64,000 nucleotides of DNA. Origin: Blastomonas sp. SL216 (lineage in GTDB: Bacteria > Pseudomonadota > Alphaproteobacteria > Sphingomonadales > Sphingomonadaceae). Position numbers and translations under genes: made by a program. The notes beneath the pieces are model-generated. The model made no database searches and was not told where the DNA came from. It saw only the letters and a list, made by a program, of their open reading frames with translations. The stretch spans positions 2,172,501 through 2,236,500 of the forward strand of contig CP113055.1 in the NCBI GenBank assembly GCA_026625625.1. Direction: 5' to 3'. This document shows, piece by piece, positions 16,156 to 25,307 of the stretch (positions are counted from its first letter, which is position 1; every line of letters starts with the position of its first letter).

Positions 16156-18096
16156 ATGCCTGTCCGCCTACCCCCGTGGTTCCGATTGATGTCAGTCAGC
16201 TCGCGCACCGCGTGGAGCCTGGCGATCGGATTTACCCTGGTGATTGCCGCAACAGCCCTAGTCGCCTTCTGGCAGGAACGCGCGCGAGCGATCGACGAAT
16301 CGCTGGGACGGCTCGACCAGCGCAACAGCAAGGTGGTCGAGGAACTCGCCCAGCGGTTCGACCGGATCGAGAAGACCCAGGCGCGCACGATCGAGCTTTT
16401 CCTGGTCGAGCGGGCCGCGCTCAGCCCGGAAAAGGCGCAGCAGCTGTTCAACGCGCTGTACCCGCGCAGGCCCGATGGGACCCGGCGCAGCACCGATGCG
16501 ATGTTCGAAGGCGGCGCAACGCCGATCGGCATGACCCAGGGGATGGCCGGTTTCATTCCCGCCCGAGCCGACCGCGATCCCGAGGCGGTGCGCGATATCG
16601 TCGCGGCAACGCTCGCGGTCCGAAGGCTGGGCGATGGCAGCCGGTTCGAGCTGGAAAGCCTGTATTATTTCACGCCGCGCAACGAGATCGTGATCTTTGC
16701 CCCCAATCGGGCCGATCGGCTGGAATTCTATCGCCACACGGCGCCTGCCAGCTTCGCCTTTCAGGACCGGGAATTTGCCACGATAGCGACCGTTGCGGCC
16801 AACCCGGCGCGGCAGATGCGCTGCACCGGGCTGCAGTCGCTGATCTCGCTGAAATACCAGGAAGTCTGGACCACCGGCTGCATGACCCCGCTGGACCGCG
16901 ATGCGCGCCATATCGGCACCTTCGGCACGTCGATGCCGCTCGACGAGATCGCCCCGGCGGGACGCTTTGGCGGGTCACAGGAAGAACAGGTCATTCTGAT
17001 CTCGCGCGAGGGGCGGCTGATCTATCACCCCGGCTATACCCGGCAGAACAGCCGCAAGACCGAGGAATATCTCGACATCACCACGACCGATCAGCCCGAG
17101 CTTGCCGCGCTGTGGAAGCTGGTGCGCCAGCATGGTGCCAAGGGCTTTGTCGGGCGGGCACAGGCGCTGAACGGCTATGTCGCGCTGCGCCAGGTGCCGG
17201 GCGCGGGCTGGTATGCGCTGACCGTCAAACCCGAACAGCTGATCATGGCGCGGGCGCTGGCCCCCATCCCCCGCATCGCGGCAATGGCGGCAATCGCGCT
17301 GACGGTCTGCCTGCTGATCGTCACCCTGGTGCTGCGCCAGCTGGTCGCCAAGCCCTTGCGACGGCTGTCGCGCGAAGCCGAGCGGATCACCCGCGAACTG
17401 GCCGCAGAAGCCATGCTGGAAATGCCCGAGAACGAGCGCAGCGGCAACGAGGTAGCGCAGCTCGTCGCCCGGTTCGAGACGATGGCGAGCGCCATCCGCA
17501 CCTCGCATGCCGGGCTGGAGCAGCGCGTCGCCGAACGCACCAGCGCGCTCAACGAGGCGAACGACAAACTGCGCATCCTGTCCGAACTGGACCCGCTGAC
17601 CGGTGTTGCCAACCGGCGCAAGATCATGGCCGAACTGGAAACGCGGCTGGACCGCATGGGCCCCGGCAGTGCGCTGGCGGTGCTGGTGCTGGACGTCGAC
17701 CGGTTCAAGGCGATCAACGATCGGCACGGCCATGTCGCGGGCGATGATGCGCTGCGCGCGCTGGCCACCCGCGTCCAGTCGCTGCTGCGTCCCGGCGATG
17801 CGCTGGGCCGGATGGGCGGCGAGGAATTCATGATCATTCTGGACCGCGCGCGTCCGGTGGTGGCCGACGCGATTGCAGAGCGCGTCCGCGCTGCCATAGC
17901 ACGCCAGCCGTTCCAGGTTCACGGCGACGTGACGCTCAAGATCACCGCTAGCTTTGGCCTCGCCGCATGGGTACCGGGCGACAGCGCCAAGGCGCTCTAT
18001 GCACGGGCCGATGAAGCGCTGTATGAAGCCAAGGCAGCCGGACGCAACTGCGTCATTGCCAGCTTTGCCAGCCAGCACAACCGCAACGCGGCCTGA
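16156..18096 (+). CDS. membrane diguanylate cyclase with extracytoplasmic sensor and HAMP
   Basis: Makes the second messenger c-di-GMP from two GTP. Order: transmembrane helix (~18-38), a ~330-residue periplasmic sensor of Cache type, second helix (~376-397), HAMP linker, short coiled coil (VAERTSALNEANDKLRIL) and a GGDEF domain with RMGGEEF near residue 554, so the active-site signature is intact. RPGD five residues before GGEEF is the inhibitory I-site, so product feedback is likely. No EAL domain. I use the ATG at 16156; a GTG at 16114 would add 14 residues, and neither has a clear ribosome binding site. Confidence 0.9.
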   Translation: MPVRLPPWFRLMSVSSRTAWSLAIGFTLVIAATALVAFWQERARAIDESLGRLDQRNSKVVEELAQRFDRIEKTQARTIELFLVERAALSPEKAQQLFNALYPRRPDGTRRSTDAMFEGGATPIGMTQGMAGFIPARADRDPEAVRDIVAATLAVRRLGDGSRFELESLYYFTPRNEIVIFAPNRADRLEFYRHTAPASFAFQDREFATIATVAANPARQMRCTGLQSLISLKYQEVWTTGCMTPLDRDARHIGTFGTSMPLDEIAPAGRFGGSQEEQVILISREGRLIYHPGYTRQNSRKTEEYLDITTTDQPELAALWKLVRQHGAKGFVGRAQALNGYVALRQVPGAGWYALTVKPEQLIMARALAPIPRIAAMAAIALTVCLLIVTLVLRQLVAKPLRRLSREAERITRELAAEAMLEMPENERSGNEVAQLVARFETMASAIRTSHAGLEQRVAERTSALNEANDKLRILSELDPLTGVANRRKIMAELETRLDRMGPGSALAVLVLDVDRFKAINDRHGHVAGDDALRALATRVQSLLRPGDALGRMGGEEFMIILDRARPVVADAIAERVRAAIARQPFQVHGDVTLKITASFGLAAWVPGDSAKALYARADEALYEAKAAGRNCVIASFASQHNRNAA

Positions 18097-18130
18097 GCCT
18101 GGCGCGGCCTTCCGGTCGATCCGGGGTGAT

Positions 18131-18460
18131 TGGTGCGGGCGGGGGGACTCGAACCCCCACGGGCAAAGCCCGACGGATTTTCTTACCCGCCACGGCTTTC
18201 GCCGCCGTCCCAGTCAACGGGACGTTCGGGGTCTGGACTATCCCTTCACCCTGCCCCGCCCAGCCCATCTGCACAGGCCGCTGCGAGGTTTAGGTGCTGC
18301 CCGTCTAGTCTCTACACCTTCCCGGCCTGCCGACCGGGCTTGGCTCGGGATTGCCATCTGACAGGGTTCCCCGAATTTGAGCAGTTCTACGTCGCAGGTT
18401 TCCCCGCGCGCACTCACATGATGTTCAAGTCCGTTGCGTCTACCATTTCGCCACGCCCGC
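18131..18460 (-). tRNA. tRNA-Leu(UAA), interrupted by a group I intron
   Basis: Read on the minus strand, the 5' exon is 18460-18427 (34 nt, GCGGGCG acceptor strand to U34) and the 3' exon is 18181-18131 (51 nt, ending in encoded CCA). Joined, they give an 85-nt type II tRNA: acceptor GCGGGCG/CGCCCGC, D-arm with AAATGGTAGA, anticodon arm ACGGA-CTTAAAA-TCCGT, long variable arm CGGGCTTTGCCCG, T-arm GGGGGTTCGAGTCCCCC. The anticodon UAA appears only after removal of the 245-nt insert between U34 and A35, so function depends on splicing. Confidence 0.93.
18182..18426 (-). ncRNA. group I intron (IC3-like) in tRNA-Leu(UAA)
   Basis: The 245-nt insert follows the U34 of the anticodon and ends in G, as group I introns do. 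Visible parts, in RNA sense: CUGCGA...UCGCAG (P3), AAUUCGGGGAACCC (Q region), hairpin CCCGG/CCGGG (P6), GACUAGACGG (R region) pairing GACUA with UAGUC of GAUAGUCC (P7, S region), a GGGACG/CGUCCC hairpin (P9) and a GAAA tetraloop stem CGGC/GCCG. GAGU near nucleotide 12 can pair with exon ACUU and gives the U-G wobble of P1. There is no open frame for a homing endonuclease, so it is a ribozyme-only intron. Confidence 0.9.
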
Positions 18461-18544
18461 ACGGCGCACGGGTCTATAAGCCGGTAAGGCTGAACACGGC
18501 AAGCCCGTTGCAGCTACCCGAACCCAGCTTCCGGCCTCGAAGGC

Positions 18545-18826
18545 TCAATCCGCGTTGAGGCGGGCGCGCATTTCCTTGCCGGGCTTGAAATAGGGCACGC
18601 GCTTGGCGGGAACGTCCACCGCTTCGCCGGTGCGCGGGTTGCGCCCCTTGCGTGGCTCGCGGGCGCGGGTGGAAAAGGCACCGAAGCCGCGCAGCTCGAC
18701 CCTGCCCCCCTCGGCCAGGCGATCGATGATGTTGTCGAAGAAGATATCGAGGATCTTTTCGATCTCGTCCGGCCGCAACCCTGGATTTTCTTCCGCCAGA
18801 AGCTGCAGCAGCTCAGATCGTATCAT
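18545..18826 (-). CDS. ihfB: integration host factor subunit beta
   Basis: A 93-residue HU/IHF-family DNA-bending protein; with IhfA it shapes promoters, origins and recombination sites. It shows [45 protein letters not shown] split over the DNA-binding arm and [11 protein letters not shown]. The FKPGKEMR end and the position after rpsA identify the beta subunit. AGGAGA lies eight bases before the ATG at 18826. A 318-bp gap with a terminator separates it from rpsA, so it probably has its own promoter. Confidence 0.93.
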   Translation of the reverse strand: MIRSELLQLLAEENPGLRPDEIEKILDIFFDNIIDRLAEGGRVELRGFGAFSTRAREPRKGRNPRTGEAVDVPAKRVPYFKPGKEMRARLNAD

Positions 18827-19144
18827 GGCCAATCTCCTGCAATCGATTACACGACGGGATGCTAGGGCGCGGCGTCCCTCACACCCCACCCAACAATCAA
18901 TTGACCAGCCCCCCGACAAGCCAATGCGCCTGACCCGTAAAACGGAAACGCAGATGCCAGTGCCTGACCGCTGTCTCCAGAAATCAGGCAGTCAAATGCT
19001 GCCCGAAATCGTGATTGGTTTCAACGATGTTCTTGGCACAACTGCCGAACTTAGCGCCAGATTGCACAAAAAAGGGCACCGGCGGAACGCCGATGCCCCT
19101 TTTTGAAACGTCACCCGTGCTCGCGCAGGGGCGAAGGCTTGCGA
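18827..19144. other. ihfB upstream region, no gene
   Basis: This 318-bp gap holds the rpsA terminator at its right end and presumably the ihfB promoter on the minus strand. I see no convincing open frame or RNA gene in the rest of it. Confidence 0.5.
19068..19104 (-). terminator. rho-independent terminator after rpsA
   Basis: On the minus strand GGGCATCGGCG pairs with CGCCGGTGCCC around a short TTC loop, followed by TTTTTT and preceded by AAAAA. It begins 41 bases after the rpsA stop codon. The symmetry with A- and T-runs would let it work in both directions. Confidence 0.88.
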
Positions 19145-20857
19145 TCAGTCCTCGCGCTGCTTGAGCGCGGCACCCAGGATGTCGCCCAGCGACGCACCCG
19201 AATCGGACGAACCGTATTGCGCCACAGCCTGCTTTTCTTCAGCCAGCTGGTGTGCCTTGACCGAGAAGGTCGGCTTGCGCGAACGGTCGAAACCGGTGAC
19301 CATGGCATCGAGCTTCTGGCCAACCTGGAAGCGATCCGGACGCTGTTCGTCGCGGTCACGGCCCAGATCGTTGCGCTTGATGAAGCCGGTCGCGCCGTCT
19401 TCGCCCACCTGGACTTCCAGGCCGCCGTCGCGCACTTCAAGCACGGTGACGGTGACGACTTCGTTCTTGCGCAGGCTGGAGCTGTCCGCACCGCCCATGG
19501 CAGGCGCACCCTTTTCGAGCTGCTTCATGCCCAGCGAAATGCGCTCCTTCTCGACATCGACGTCGAGAACGATCGCCTTCACCTGCTCACCCTTGAGGTG
19601 CAGGTTGAGCGCGTCTTCACCCGAAATGCCCCAGGCGATGTCCGACATGTGAACCATGCCGTCGACGTCGCCATCCAGGCCGATGAACAGACCGAATTCG
19701 GTCGCGTTCTTGACTTCGCCCTCGACGACGCTGCCCACCGGGTGCTTTTCTGCAAAGGCATCCCAGGGGTTCGACTGCGCCTGCTTGAGGCCCAGCGAAA
19801 TGCGGCGCTTTTCGGCGTCGACTTCCAGAACGATGACATCGACTTCCTGGCTGGTCGAAACGATCTTGCCGGGGTGGACGTTCTTCTTGGTCCACGACAT
19901 TTCCGAAACGTGCACCAGGCCTTCGATGCCCGGCTCCAGCTCGACGAACGCACCATATTCGGTGATGTTGGTGACAGCACCGGTGAGCTTCGCGCCAACC
20001 GGATACTTGACGCTGGCGCCTTCCCACGGATCGCTTTCCAGCTGCTTCATGCCCAGCGAGATGCGCTGCGTATCCTGGTTGATACGGATGATCTGCACCT
20101 TGACGGTTTCGCCAATGGTGATCGCTTCGCTCGGGTGGTTGATGCGCTTGTAGCTGATGTCGGTGACGTGCAGCAGGCCATCGATGCCGCCCAGGTCAAC
20201 GAACGCACCGTAATCGGTGATGTTCTTGACGACGCCGTCGATGATCTGGCCTTCAGCCAGCGACTGGATGAGGCCGGTGCGCTGTTCGGCACGGGTTTCT
20301 TCCAGAACGGCACGACGCGAGACAACGATATTGCCGCGACGACGGTCCATCTTGAGGATCTGGAACGGCTGCGGAATGTCCATCAGCGGGGTGACGTCGC
20401 GCACGGGGCGGATGTCCACCTGGCTGCCGGGCAGGAAAGCAACGGCGCCGTCGAGGTCGACGGTGAAGCCGCCCTTGACGCGGCCGAAGATCACGCCTTC
20501 GACGCGCTTGCCTTCGCCGAATTCATTTTCCAGCTTGTCCCATGCGGCTTCGCGGCGTGCGCGGTCGCGCGACAGCATCGCTTCGCCATCGGCATTCTCG
20601 ATGCGGTCGACATAGACTTCGACTTCGTCACCGACCTTCAGGCCGTGGTCCTGACCGGGGGCGGCGAATTCGCGCAGCGCCACGCGGCCTTCCGACTTCA
20701 GACCGACGTCGATGACGGCCTTGTCGTTTTCAATAGCGGTGACCGTGCCCTTGACGACGCGGCCTTCGAATCCGCCGTCAACGGCAGCAGTGCCGCCCAG
20801 CGATTCGTCGAGAAGTGCCGCAAAATCATCGCGGCTGGGAAATGCCGTAGAGGCCAT
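19145..20857 (-). CDS. rpsA: 30S ribosomal protein S1
   Basis: S1 binds mRNA and helps the 30S subunit start translation. The 570-residue protein has six S1 (OB-fold) domains; the repeated signature is visible as NITDYGAFVDLGGIDGLLHV, NITEYGAFVELEPGIEGLVH and NATEFGLFIGLDGDVDGMVH, each ending in RISLGMKQ or RISLGLKQ. The ATG at 20857 gives MASTAFPSRDDFAALLDESL; the longer frame upstream is not S1-like. There is no good Shine-Dalgarno, as is usual for S1 mRNAs, which are autoregulated. It lies between cmk and ihfB, the classic order, after a 200-bp leader. Confidence 0.96.
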   Translation of the reverse strand: MASTAFPSRDDFAALLDESLGGTAAVDGGFEGRVVKGTVTAIENDKAVIDVGLKSEGRVALREFAAPGQDHGLKVGDEVEVYVDRIENADGEAMLSRDRARREAAWDKLENEFGEGKRVEGVIFGRVKGGFTVDLDGAVAFLPGSQVDIRPVRDVTPLMDIPQPFQILKMDRRRGNIVVSRRAVLEETRAEQRTGLIQSLAEGQIIDGVVKNITDYGAFVDLGGIDGLLHVTDISYKRINHPSEAITIGETVKVQIIRINQDTQRISLGMKQLESDPWEGASVKYPVGAKLTGAVTNITEYGAFVELEPGIEGLVHVSEMSWTKKNVHPGKIVSTSQEVDVIVLEVDAEKRRISLGLKQAQSNPWDAFAEKHPVGSVVEGEVKNATEFGLFIGLDGDVDGMVHMSDIAWGISGEDALNLHLKGEQVKAIVLDVDVEKERISLGMKQLEKGAPAMGGADSSSLRKNEVVTVTVLEVRDGGLEVQVGEDGATGFIKRNDLGRDRDEQRPDRFQVGQKLDAMVTGFDRSRKPTFSVKAHQLAEEKQAVAQYGSSDSGASLGDILGAALKQRED

Positions 20858-21057
20858 AAATCCAACGTTCCTTAAACAGTTTTGTCCGGCCAGCCGGTTG
20901 TCTCCGGCGGTCTTGGCCCAACCTGCCCCCCGGGCCGAATGCACCGGAAAGCGCCCGAAAAGCGCATGTTACAGGCACAACAGGCAGATATGCGAAAAGC
21001 GCGAACGCTCGCCCGGACCGCTTGCGGCGCGTGCGATGTTCACGATGATCGAAACAT

Positions 21058-21699
21058 CTAAGGTCGGGCGGATCGTCCGCCTTCTGTCCTGCTGTTCACC
21101 AGCTCAATGGCTCTTTGAACGGCCTGCCCTATAGTCAAATCGCTGGTATCAAGCAAGAGCGCGTCCTCAGCGGGTTTGAGCGGGGCGACCGCCCGGCTGG
21201 AATCGCGCGCATCGCGTGCGGCAAGATCCGCTGCGATCTCCTCCAGCGTCACATCCTCGCCGCGCGAGCGCATCTCGTTGAACCGCCGGGCAGCACGCGC
21301 AGCGACGCTCGCGGTGACGTAGAGCTTGGCCTCGGCCCCCGGCGCGATCACCGTGCCAATATCGCGTCCATCGAGCACCGCCCCGCCCGGCTGTGCGGCA
21401 AAGGCGTGCTGGCGTTCAAGCAACGCAGCACGCACCGCCGGATGGCGCGAGGCGCGGCTGGCGAGGCCGCCTGCCATCTCGCTGCGCAAATGCTCGTCTC
21501 CGAGCAGCGCATCATCAAACGCGCATCCGGCCAGCGCCTCGTCGGCATTGTCCGGATCGCCGCCCAGCCGCACCGTCATCACCCCGACGGCGCGATAGAG
21601 CAGCCCGGTATCGAGATGCGGCAGGCCGAAATGCGCAGCCAGCGCCTTGGCGATCGTGCCCTTGCCGCTCGCTGTCGGCCCATCCACCGCGATGATCAT
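21058..21699 (-). CDS. cmk: cytidylate kinase
   Basis: Phosphorylates CMP and dCMP to the diphosphates. The 213-residue protein has the P-loop VDGPTASGKGT (5-15), the CMP-binding HLDTGLLYRAVG (28-39), the insert domain with DGRDIGTVIAP and the lid ARDARDSSRAVAPLKPA. It sits just upstream of rpsA, the usual neighbour. Its ATG overlaps the stop of the beta-lactamase gene by 4 bp, so the five genes aroA to cmk are probably one transcript. Confidence 0.96.
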   Translation of the reverse strand: MIIAVDGPTASGKGTIAKALAAHFGLPHLDTGLLYRAVGVMTVRLGGDPDNADEALAGCAFDDALLGDEHLRSEMAGGLASRASRHPAVRAALLERQHAFAAQPGGAVLDGRDIGTVIAPGAEAKLYVTASVAARAARRFNEMRSRGEDVTLEEIAADLAARDARDSSRAVAPLKPAEDALLLDTSDLTIGQAVQRAIELVNSRTEGGRSARP

Positions 21700-22631
21700 G
21701 GCCGCTTGCCCGCCTCGGCGGCTGCCTGCTGCTGGGCCAGAGCCTTCAGGAAGCCGTGTTCCATCGTGCTGTTGAAGCGCTGCAGCTCTGACGGATCGAC
21801 AAAGGCGTCCTTTTCCCCCGCCAGCTGCCGCGCGCGCTTGGCGTGCAGGCCGAAGAAAATGTCGTGATTGGCCAGGAACACGTCCGCCTGCATCCCGCGC
21901 ACCTTGGCGAAGCTGGCGCGGTAATTGTCAGCCATGCCGGGATAGGCGGGCGGCACCAGCGACTGGCCGCCCAGCGAGGCGCTGCAGTGGAGGAACAGCT
22001 TGCGTGGGCGACCCGTGGAATCGCGCGCCATCAGGCTCCACGACGTGCACCCCGGCGAGTGGCCAGGGGTCAGATGCGCGGTCAGCGTTACGCCGCCCAG
22101 CGTCACCATGGCGCCATCGCCCACCACCTTGTCGACGCGTACCGGCGGAAAAGGCGAATCCTTGCTCGGCCCATGGTCGACACGGCCGGCTTCCAGATAG
22201 GGCTTGTCCGCAGCACTCGCGACCATCACCGCGCCGCTGGCCCGCTGCAACCCTGCCAGGCCTGCCGCATGATCATAATGGCCATGCGTGTTGAGCAGAT
22301 ATTTGATGTCTGCAGGATCAAAGCCGAACGCGCGGATATTCTCCAGAATCTGCGGTACCGATTGCGCCAGCGCGCCATCGATCAGCACATGGCCATCGGG
22401 CGTGGTGATCAGGAACACGCCGAGCCCATAGGTTCCGACATAATGCACATTGTCGATGATCGTGAACGGGGCCAGCCGGTCGTTCCAGCGCATGGCGATG
22501 CCGGTTTCGTCGATGGGCCCGCGTTCCGCCGCAGCGATATCCGCATCGCTGGCGAGGCGCGGCGCCGGGGTGGTGGTAGAGGCGCAGGCGCTCAAGCCGA
22601 GCGCTGCTGCAAGGCTGATGACCAGTTTCAT
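21696..22631 (-). CDS. subclass B3 metallo-beta-lactamase, lipoprotein
   Basis: A 311-residue zinc hydrolase. All subclass B3 ligands can be seen: NTHGHYDHAAG gives H116, H118, D120, H121; TPGHSPGCTSW gives H191; LANHDIFFG gives H256. HCSASLGG contains the Ser typical of B3 enzymes in place of the B1 cysteine. The N-terminus [16 protein letters not shown] is a lipoprotein signal with C16 as the lipidated residue, whereas most B3 enzymes are soluble periplasmic. It is co-transcribed with cmk (4-bp overlap) and the membrane protein (4-bp overlap). It may hydrolyse carbapenems, but housekeeping context and lipid anchor leave other roles open. Confidence 0.85.
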   Translation of the reverse strand: MKLVISLAAALGLSACASTTTPAPRLASDADIAAAERGPIDETGIAMRWNDRLAPFTIIDNVHYVGTYGLGVFLITTPDGHVLIDGALAQSVPQILENIRAFGFDPADIKYLLNTHGHYDHAAGLAGLQRASGAVMVASAADKPYLEAGRVDHGPSKDSPFPPVRVDKVVGDGAMVTLGGVTLTAHLTPGHSPGCTSWSLMARDSTGRPRKLFLHCSASLGGQSLVPPAYPGMADNYRASFAKVRGMQADVFLANHDIFFGLHAKRARQLAGEKDAFVDPSELQRFNSTMEHGFLKALAQQQAAAEAGKRP

Positions 22632-22888
22632 GACGGTTTCCCTTCGCGCCGTTCGCGCAGCGCCTTGACGATGCCCAGAAAGGCAATCAACCCCCAGGCG
22701 GTTTCCAGGATCACTGCGGCCAGGTTGAAATGCACCGAAAGCGAGATCAGCAGCAATATCGCGCCTGCCAGGTTGATCGCATTGAACAGCAGCTTGTCCA
22801 TCTGCTCCACCCGGTTGGCATAGATGAAACCGCCCATGAACAGCACGCTGCCGATGATGCCGATGATATTGGCGGCAAGCGGGCTCAT
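22628..22888 (-). CDS. small three-helix membrane protein (CBU_0592-like)
   Basis: An 86-residue protein that is almost all hydrophobic: helices at about 5-25, 33-52 and 55-75, with a basic C-terminus [11 protein letters not shown] on the inside. The [30 protein letters not shown] pattern (split at the loop) fits the CBU_0592 domain family of unknown function. It overlaps aroA by 4 bp upstream and the beta-lactamase by 4 bp downstream, so translation of all three is coupled. Confidence 0.75.
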   Translation of the reverse strand: MSPLAANIIGIIGSVLFMGGFIYANRVEQMDKLLFNAINLAGAILLLISLSVHFNLAAVILETAWGLIAFLGIVKALRERREGKPS

Positions 22889-24228
22889 GCCGCCGGCCGC
22901 GCCTGATCCAGCAGCGCCAGGAAATCGGGGAAGCTGGTGGCGATCGGGCGGGTATCGTCCACCTCCACGCCGCGTTCGCTGACAAGGCCCGCCACCGCAA
23001 AGCTCATCGCGATGCGATGATCGAGCAGCGTCGCGACCGGGCCGCCGCCGGGCAGCAGCGCGCCGCCGCTGCCGGTGATGACCAGGCCATCCTCCTGTTC
23101 CTCGACCGCCACGCCAATCGCTTCGAGCCCGCGCGCCATCGTCGCCAGCCGATCCGATTCCTTGACGCGCAGCTCGTCGAGCCCGGTGGTCACCGTGGTG
23201 CCGTGCGCCATGGCAGCGGCGATGAAGAACACCGGAAATTCATCGACCATGCTGGGCACGATCGCCGGATCGACGGCGATGCCCTGAAGCGTGCTGGCCC
23301 GCACGCGCAGGTCCGCCACCGGCTCGCCGCCGACCGTGCGCGCGTTGAGCCGCTCGATCTGCCCGCCCATCTGCTCCAGCACCGTGATGAGGCCGGTGCG
23401 GGTCACGTTCATGCCGACATTCTCGATGATCAGGTCCGATCCCGGCACGATCAATGCCGCAACGATGAAGAACGCGGCGGAGGACGGATCGCCCGGCACG
23501 ACAATGTCCTGCGCCTTGAGGTCGCACGGACCGGTGACCGATATGTGCCGCACGCCATCGGCATCGGTCGCCACCGTCAGCGGCGCGCCGAATCCGGCCA
23601 GCATCTTCTCGCTATGGTCGCGGGTCGCCACCGGTTCGATCACCGTGGTTGTGCCCGGCGTGTTGAGCGCCGCGAGCAGGATCGCCGATTTCACCTGCGC
23701 CGATGCGACGGGCAGCCGGTAGGTGATCGGCACCGCAGGTTGCAGCCCGCGCACCATCAGCGGCAGCGTGCCGCCGGGGCTGGCGTTGAATTCTGCCCCC
23801 ATTTCGCTCAATGGATCGATAACCCGCGCCATCGGACGGCGGCTCAGCGAGGCATCGCCAGTGAACATCGCGGTGATCGGGTGGCTGGCGACCAGCCCCA
23901 TCAGCAGCCGGGTCGAGGTGCCGCTATTGCCCATGTCGAGTGCCTGGGCCGGTTGCATCAACCCGCCGACCCCCACGCCATGGACGGTCCAGACGCCATC
24001 ATCGCCCTGCTCGATCTGTGCCCCCATGGCCCGCATCGCCGCAGCGGTAGCCAGAACATCCTCGCCCTCCAGCAGGCCGGAGATGCGGCTGGTCCCGACG
24101 CACAGCGCAGAGAGCATCAGCGCGCGGTGCGATATCGACTTGTCGCCGGGCACACGGATGGCGCCCTTCAGCGCGGAACCTGCGGAAAAGCGGCGCGGGC
24201 GCGCGGCCTCGTCAGCGTCATGGGCCAT
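22885..24228 (-). CDS. aroA: 3-phosphoshikimate 1-carboxyvinyltransferase (EPSP synthase)
   Basis: Sixth step of the shikimate pathway: joins phosphoenolpyruvate to shikimate 3-phosphate. The 447-residue protein has [18 protein letters not shown] (N-terminal Lys-Ser binding loop), [16 protein letters not shown], and [15 protein letters not shown]. The GNSGTSTR loop is the -NSGTSxR- form of the shikimate/glyphosate site; an Ala is not present where glyphosate-resistant class II enzymes have it, but I cannot class it firmly. Start ATG at 24226-24228 ([11 protein letters not shown]). It leads the operon through cmk and faces the FYDLN gene. Confidence 0.95.
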   Translation of the reverse strand: MAHDADEAARPRRFSAGSALKGAIRVPGDKSISHRALMLSALCVGTSRISGLLEGEDVLATAAAMRAMGAQIEQGDDGVWTVHGVGVGGLMQPAQALDMGNSGTSTRLLMGLVASHPITAMFTGDASLSRRPMARVIDPLSEMGAEFNASPGGTLPLMVRGLQPAVPITYRLPVASAQVKSAILLAALNTPGTTTVIEPVATRDHSEKMLAGFGAPLTVATDADGVRHISVTGPCDLKAQDIVVPGDPSSAAFFIVAALIVPGSDLIIENVGMNVTRTGLITVLEQMGGQIERLNARTVGGEPVADLRVRASTLQGIAVDPAIVPSMVDEFPVFFIAAAMAHGTTVTTGLDELRVKESDRLATMARGLEAIGVAVEEQEDGLVITGSGGALLPGGGPVATLLDHRIAMSFAVAGLVSERGVEVDDTRPIATSFPDFLALLDQARPAA

Positions 24229-24416
24229 GATGTTCAGTGCATATCCGTTTGGGCAAGGCTGCCGGGGGTAAAAGCGACGCAGCTTTTGACAGCGGCACAA
24301 AGCTATGGCAAGGCGCACGCCAATTTTCCCGCTGGCTGCGCCGATGCGGCCTTGCGGGAATGTGCATCCTTCTCCACATCGATCAACCGATTGTATCGAA
24401 AACCGAGGCATTATTC

Positions 24417-24731
24417 ATGATCAAGCCTGAATGGGGCGCCAAGCACAGCTGCCCGAAATGCGGCACCCGCTTTTACGACCTTGGCAAGGACGACCCCGTA
24501 TCCTGCATCAACTGCGGCAACAGCTGGACGCCCGAGCCGGTGCTGAAGTCGAAGCAGCCGCTGCCCTTCGAGGAAGAGAAGAAGAAGGTCATCGAGAAGG
24601 AGGACGTCGATCTGGCCGATGAGGATCTGGACATCGACGAGGACGGCGATTCGCCGGACAACGATGTCGATCTGGGTGGCGACGACGATCTGGGCGTCGC
24701 TGCGGCGGACGACGACGACGAGGAAAGCTGA
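24417..24731 (+). CDS. FYDLN-acid family protein (TIGR02300)
   Basis: A 104-residue protein conserved in alphaproteobacteria. The N-terminus has two CxxC pairs (C12, C15, C30, C33) that form a zinc ribbon around TRFYDLGKDDPVSC, the FYDL signature. The C-terminal half is highly acidic (DVDLADEDLDIDEDGD and a D-rich end). Function unknown. It is divergent from aroA, the usual place for this gene. Confidence 0.88.
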   Translation: MIKPEWGAKHSCPKCGTRFYDLGKDDPVSCINCGNSWTPEPVLKSKQPLPFEEEKKKVIEKEDVDLADEDLDIDEDGDSPDNDVDLGGDDDLGVAAADDDDEES

Positions 24732-24758
24732 GGCTTTCGGTCGGACTCACGAAATATC

Positions 24759-24784
24759 GGCAAGGGGCAAAATTGCCCCTTGCC
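24759..24784 (+). terminator. candidate terminator hairpin after the FYDLN gene
   Basis: GGCAAGGGGCAA and TTGCCCCTTGCC form a perfect 12-bp stem with a two-base centre, 27 bases past the stop. No T-run follows, so intrinsic termination is plausible but not certain. Confidence 0.5.
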
Positions 24785-24850
24785 ACCTTCGGATCGCTCG
24801 ACTAAAGGGCGGTCCTTCCCGACGCCGGGGGCCAAATTCCGGCGAAAAAT

Positions 24851-24926
24851 GGGGCCTTAGCTCAGCTGGGAGAGCGCTACACTGGCAGTGTAGAGGTCAG
24901 CGGTTCGATCCCGCTAGGCTCCACCA
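24851..24926 (+). tRNA. tRNA-Ala(GGC)
   Basis: A 76-nt cloverleaf with encoded CCA: acceptor GGGGCCT/AGGCTCC, D-arm GCTCAGCTGGGAGAGC, anticodon arm CTACA-CTGGCAG-TGTAG with GGC, and T-arm AGCGGTTCGATCCCGCT. No intron. Confidence 0.96.
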
Positions 24927-25307
24927 TTTTTCCTTGCATCGCTGCACCACTTCAGACCTTCGCTGACATGCGCCAGCGGCGACGATCGCCATGGCGTATT
25001 TCCGGTCTGCAGGCTGCGTTTCTCCCCTCCACGGCCAAAGCAAAAAAAGGCTTGCGCCTCTGCGGCCCAGCGGGCGACCAGTCTGGATCACCTGAAACAT
25101 CAGGCCTGCCAGCCAGAATCATCCGGAACCATTTCGACGTTTTTCAGTAAAGCTGAATAACGACACCAAAACGATTCCTATCAAGATCAATGGATCGTTG
25201 AATTCATCAGCGTCTGGCGAATTCGGTTCTCAGCCTTGCCAAGTTTCTTTGCGTGCAAGTAAGCCCATCGATATTTCGTGAAAGCCTCATTGCATGGACT
25301 GAGCGAA
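24927..25307. other. intergenic, no gene seen
   Basis: This 381-bp stretch between tRNA-Ala and the HExxH gene has only short frames without family features. It is less GC-rich from about 25100 on, and holds the promoter of the downstream gene. No hairpin followed by a T-run is evident. Confidence 0.5.

Noticed and set aside
18131-18460. Reading this as a tRNA pseudogene or two tRNA fragments
   Set aside because: Both halves join to a complete tRNA-Leu(UAA) with all arms, the break is exactly in the anticodon, and the insert has group I intron elements.
18130-18558. Protein-coding frame across the tRNA-Leu/intron region
   Set aside because: The frame has no family features and covers an RNA gene with clear secondary structure.
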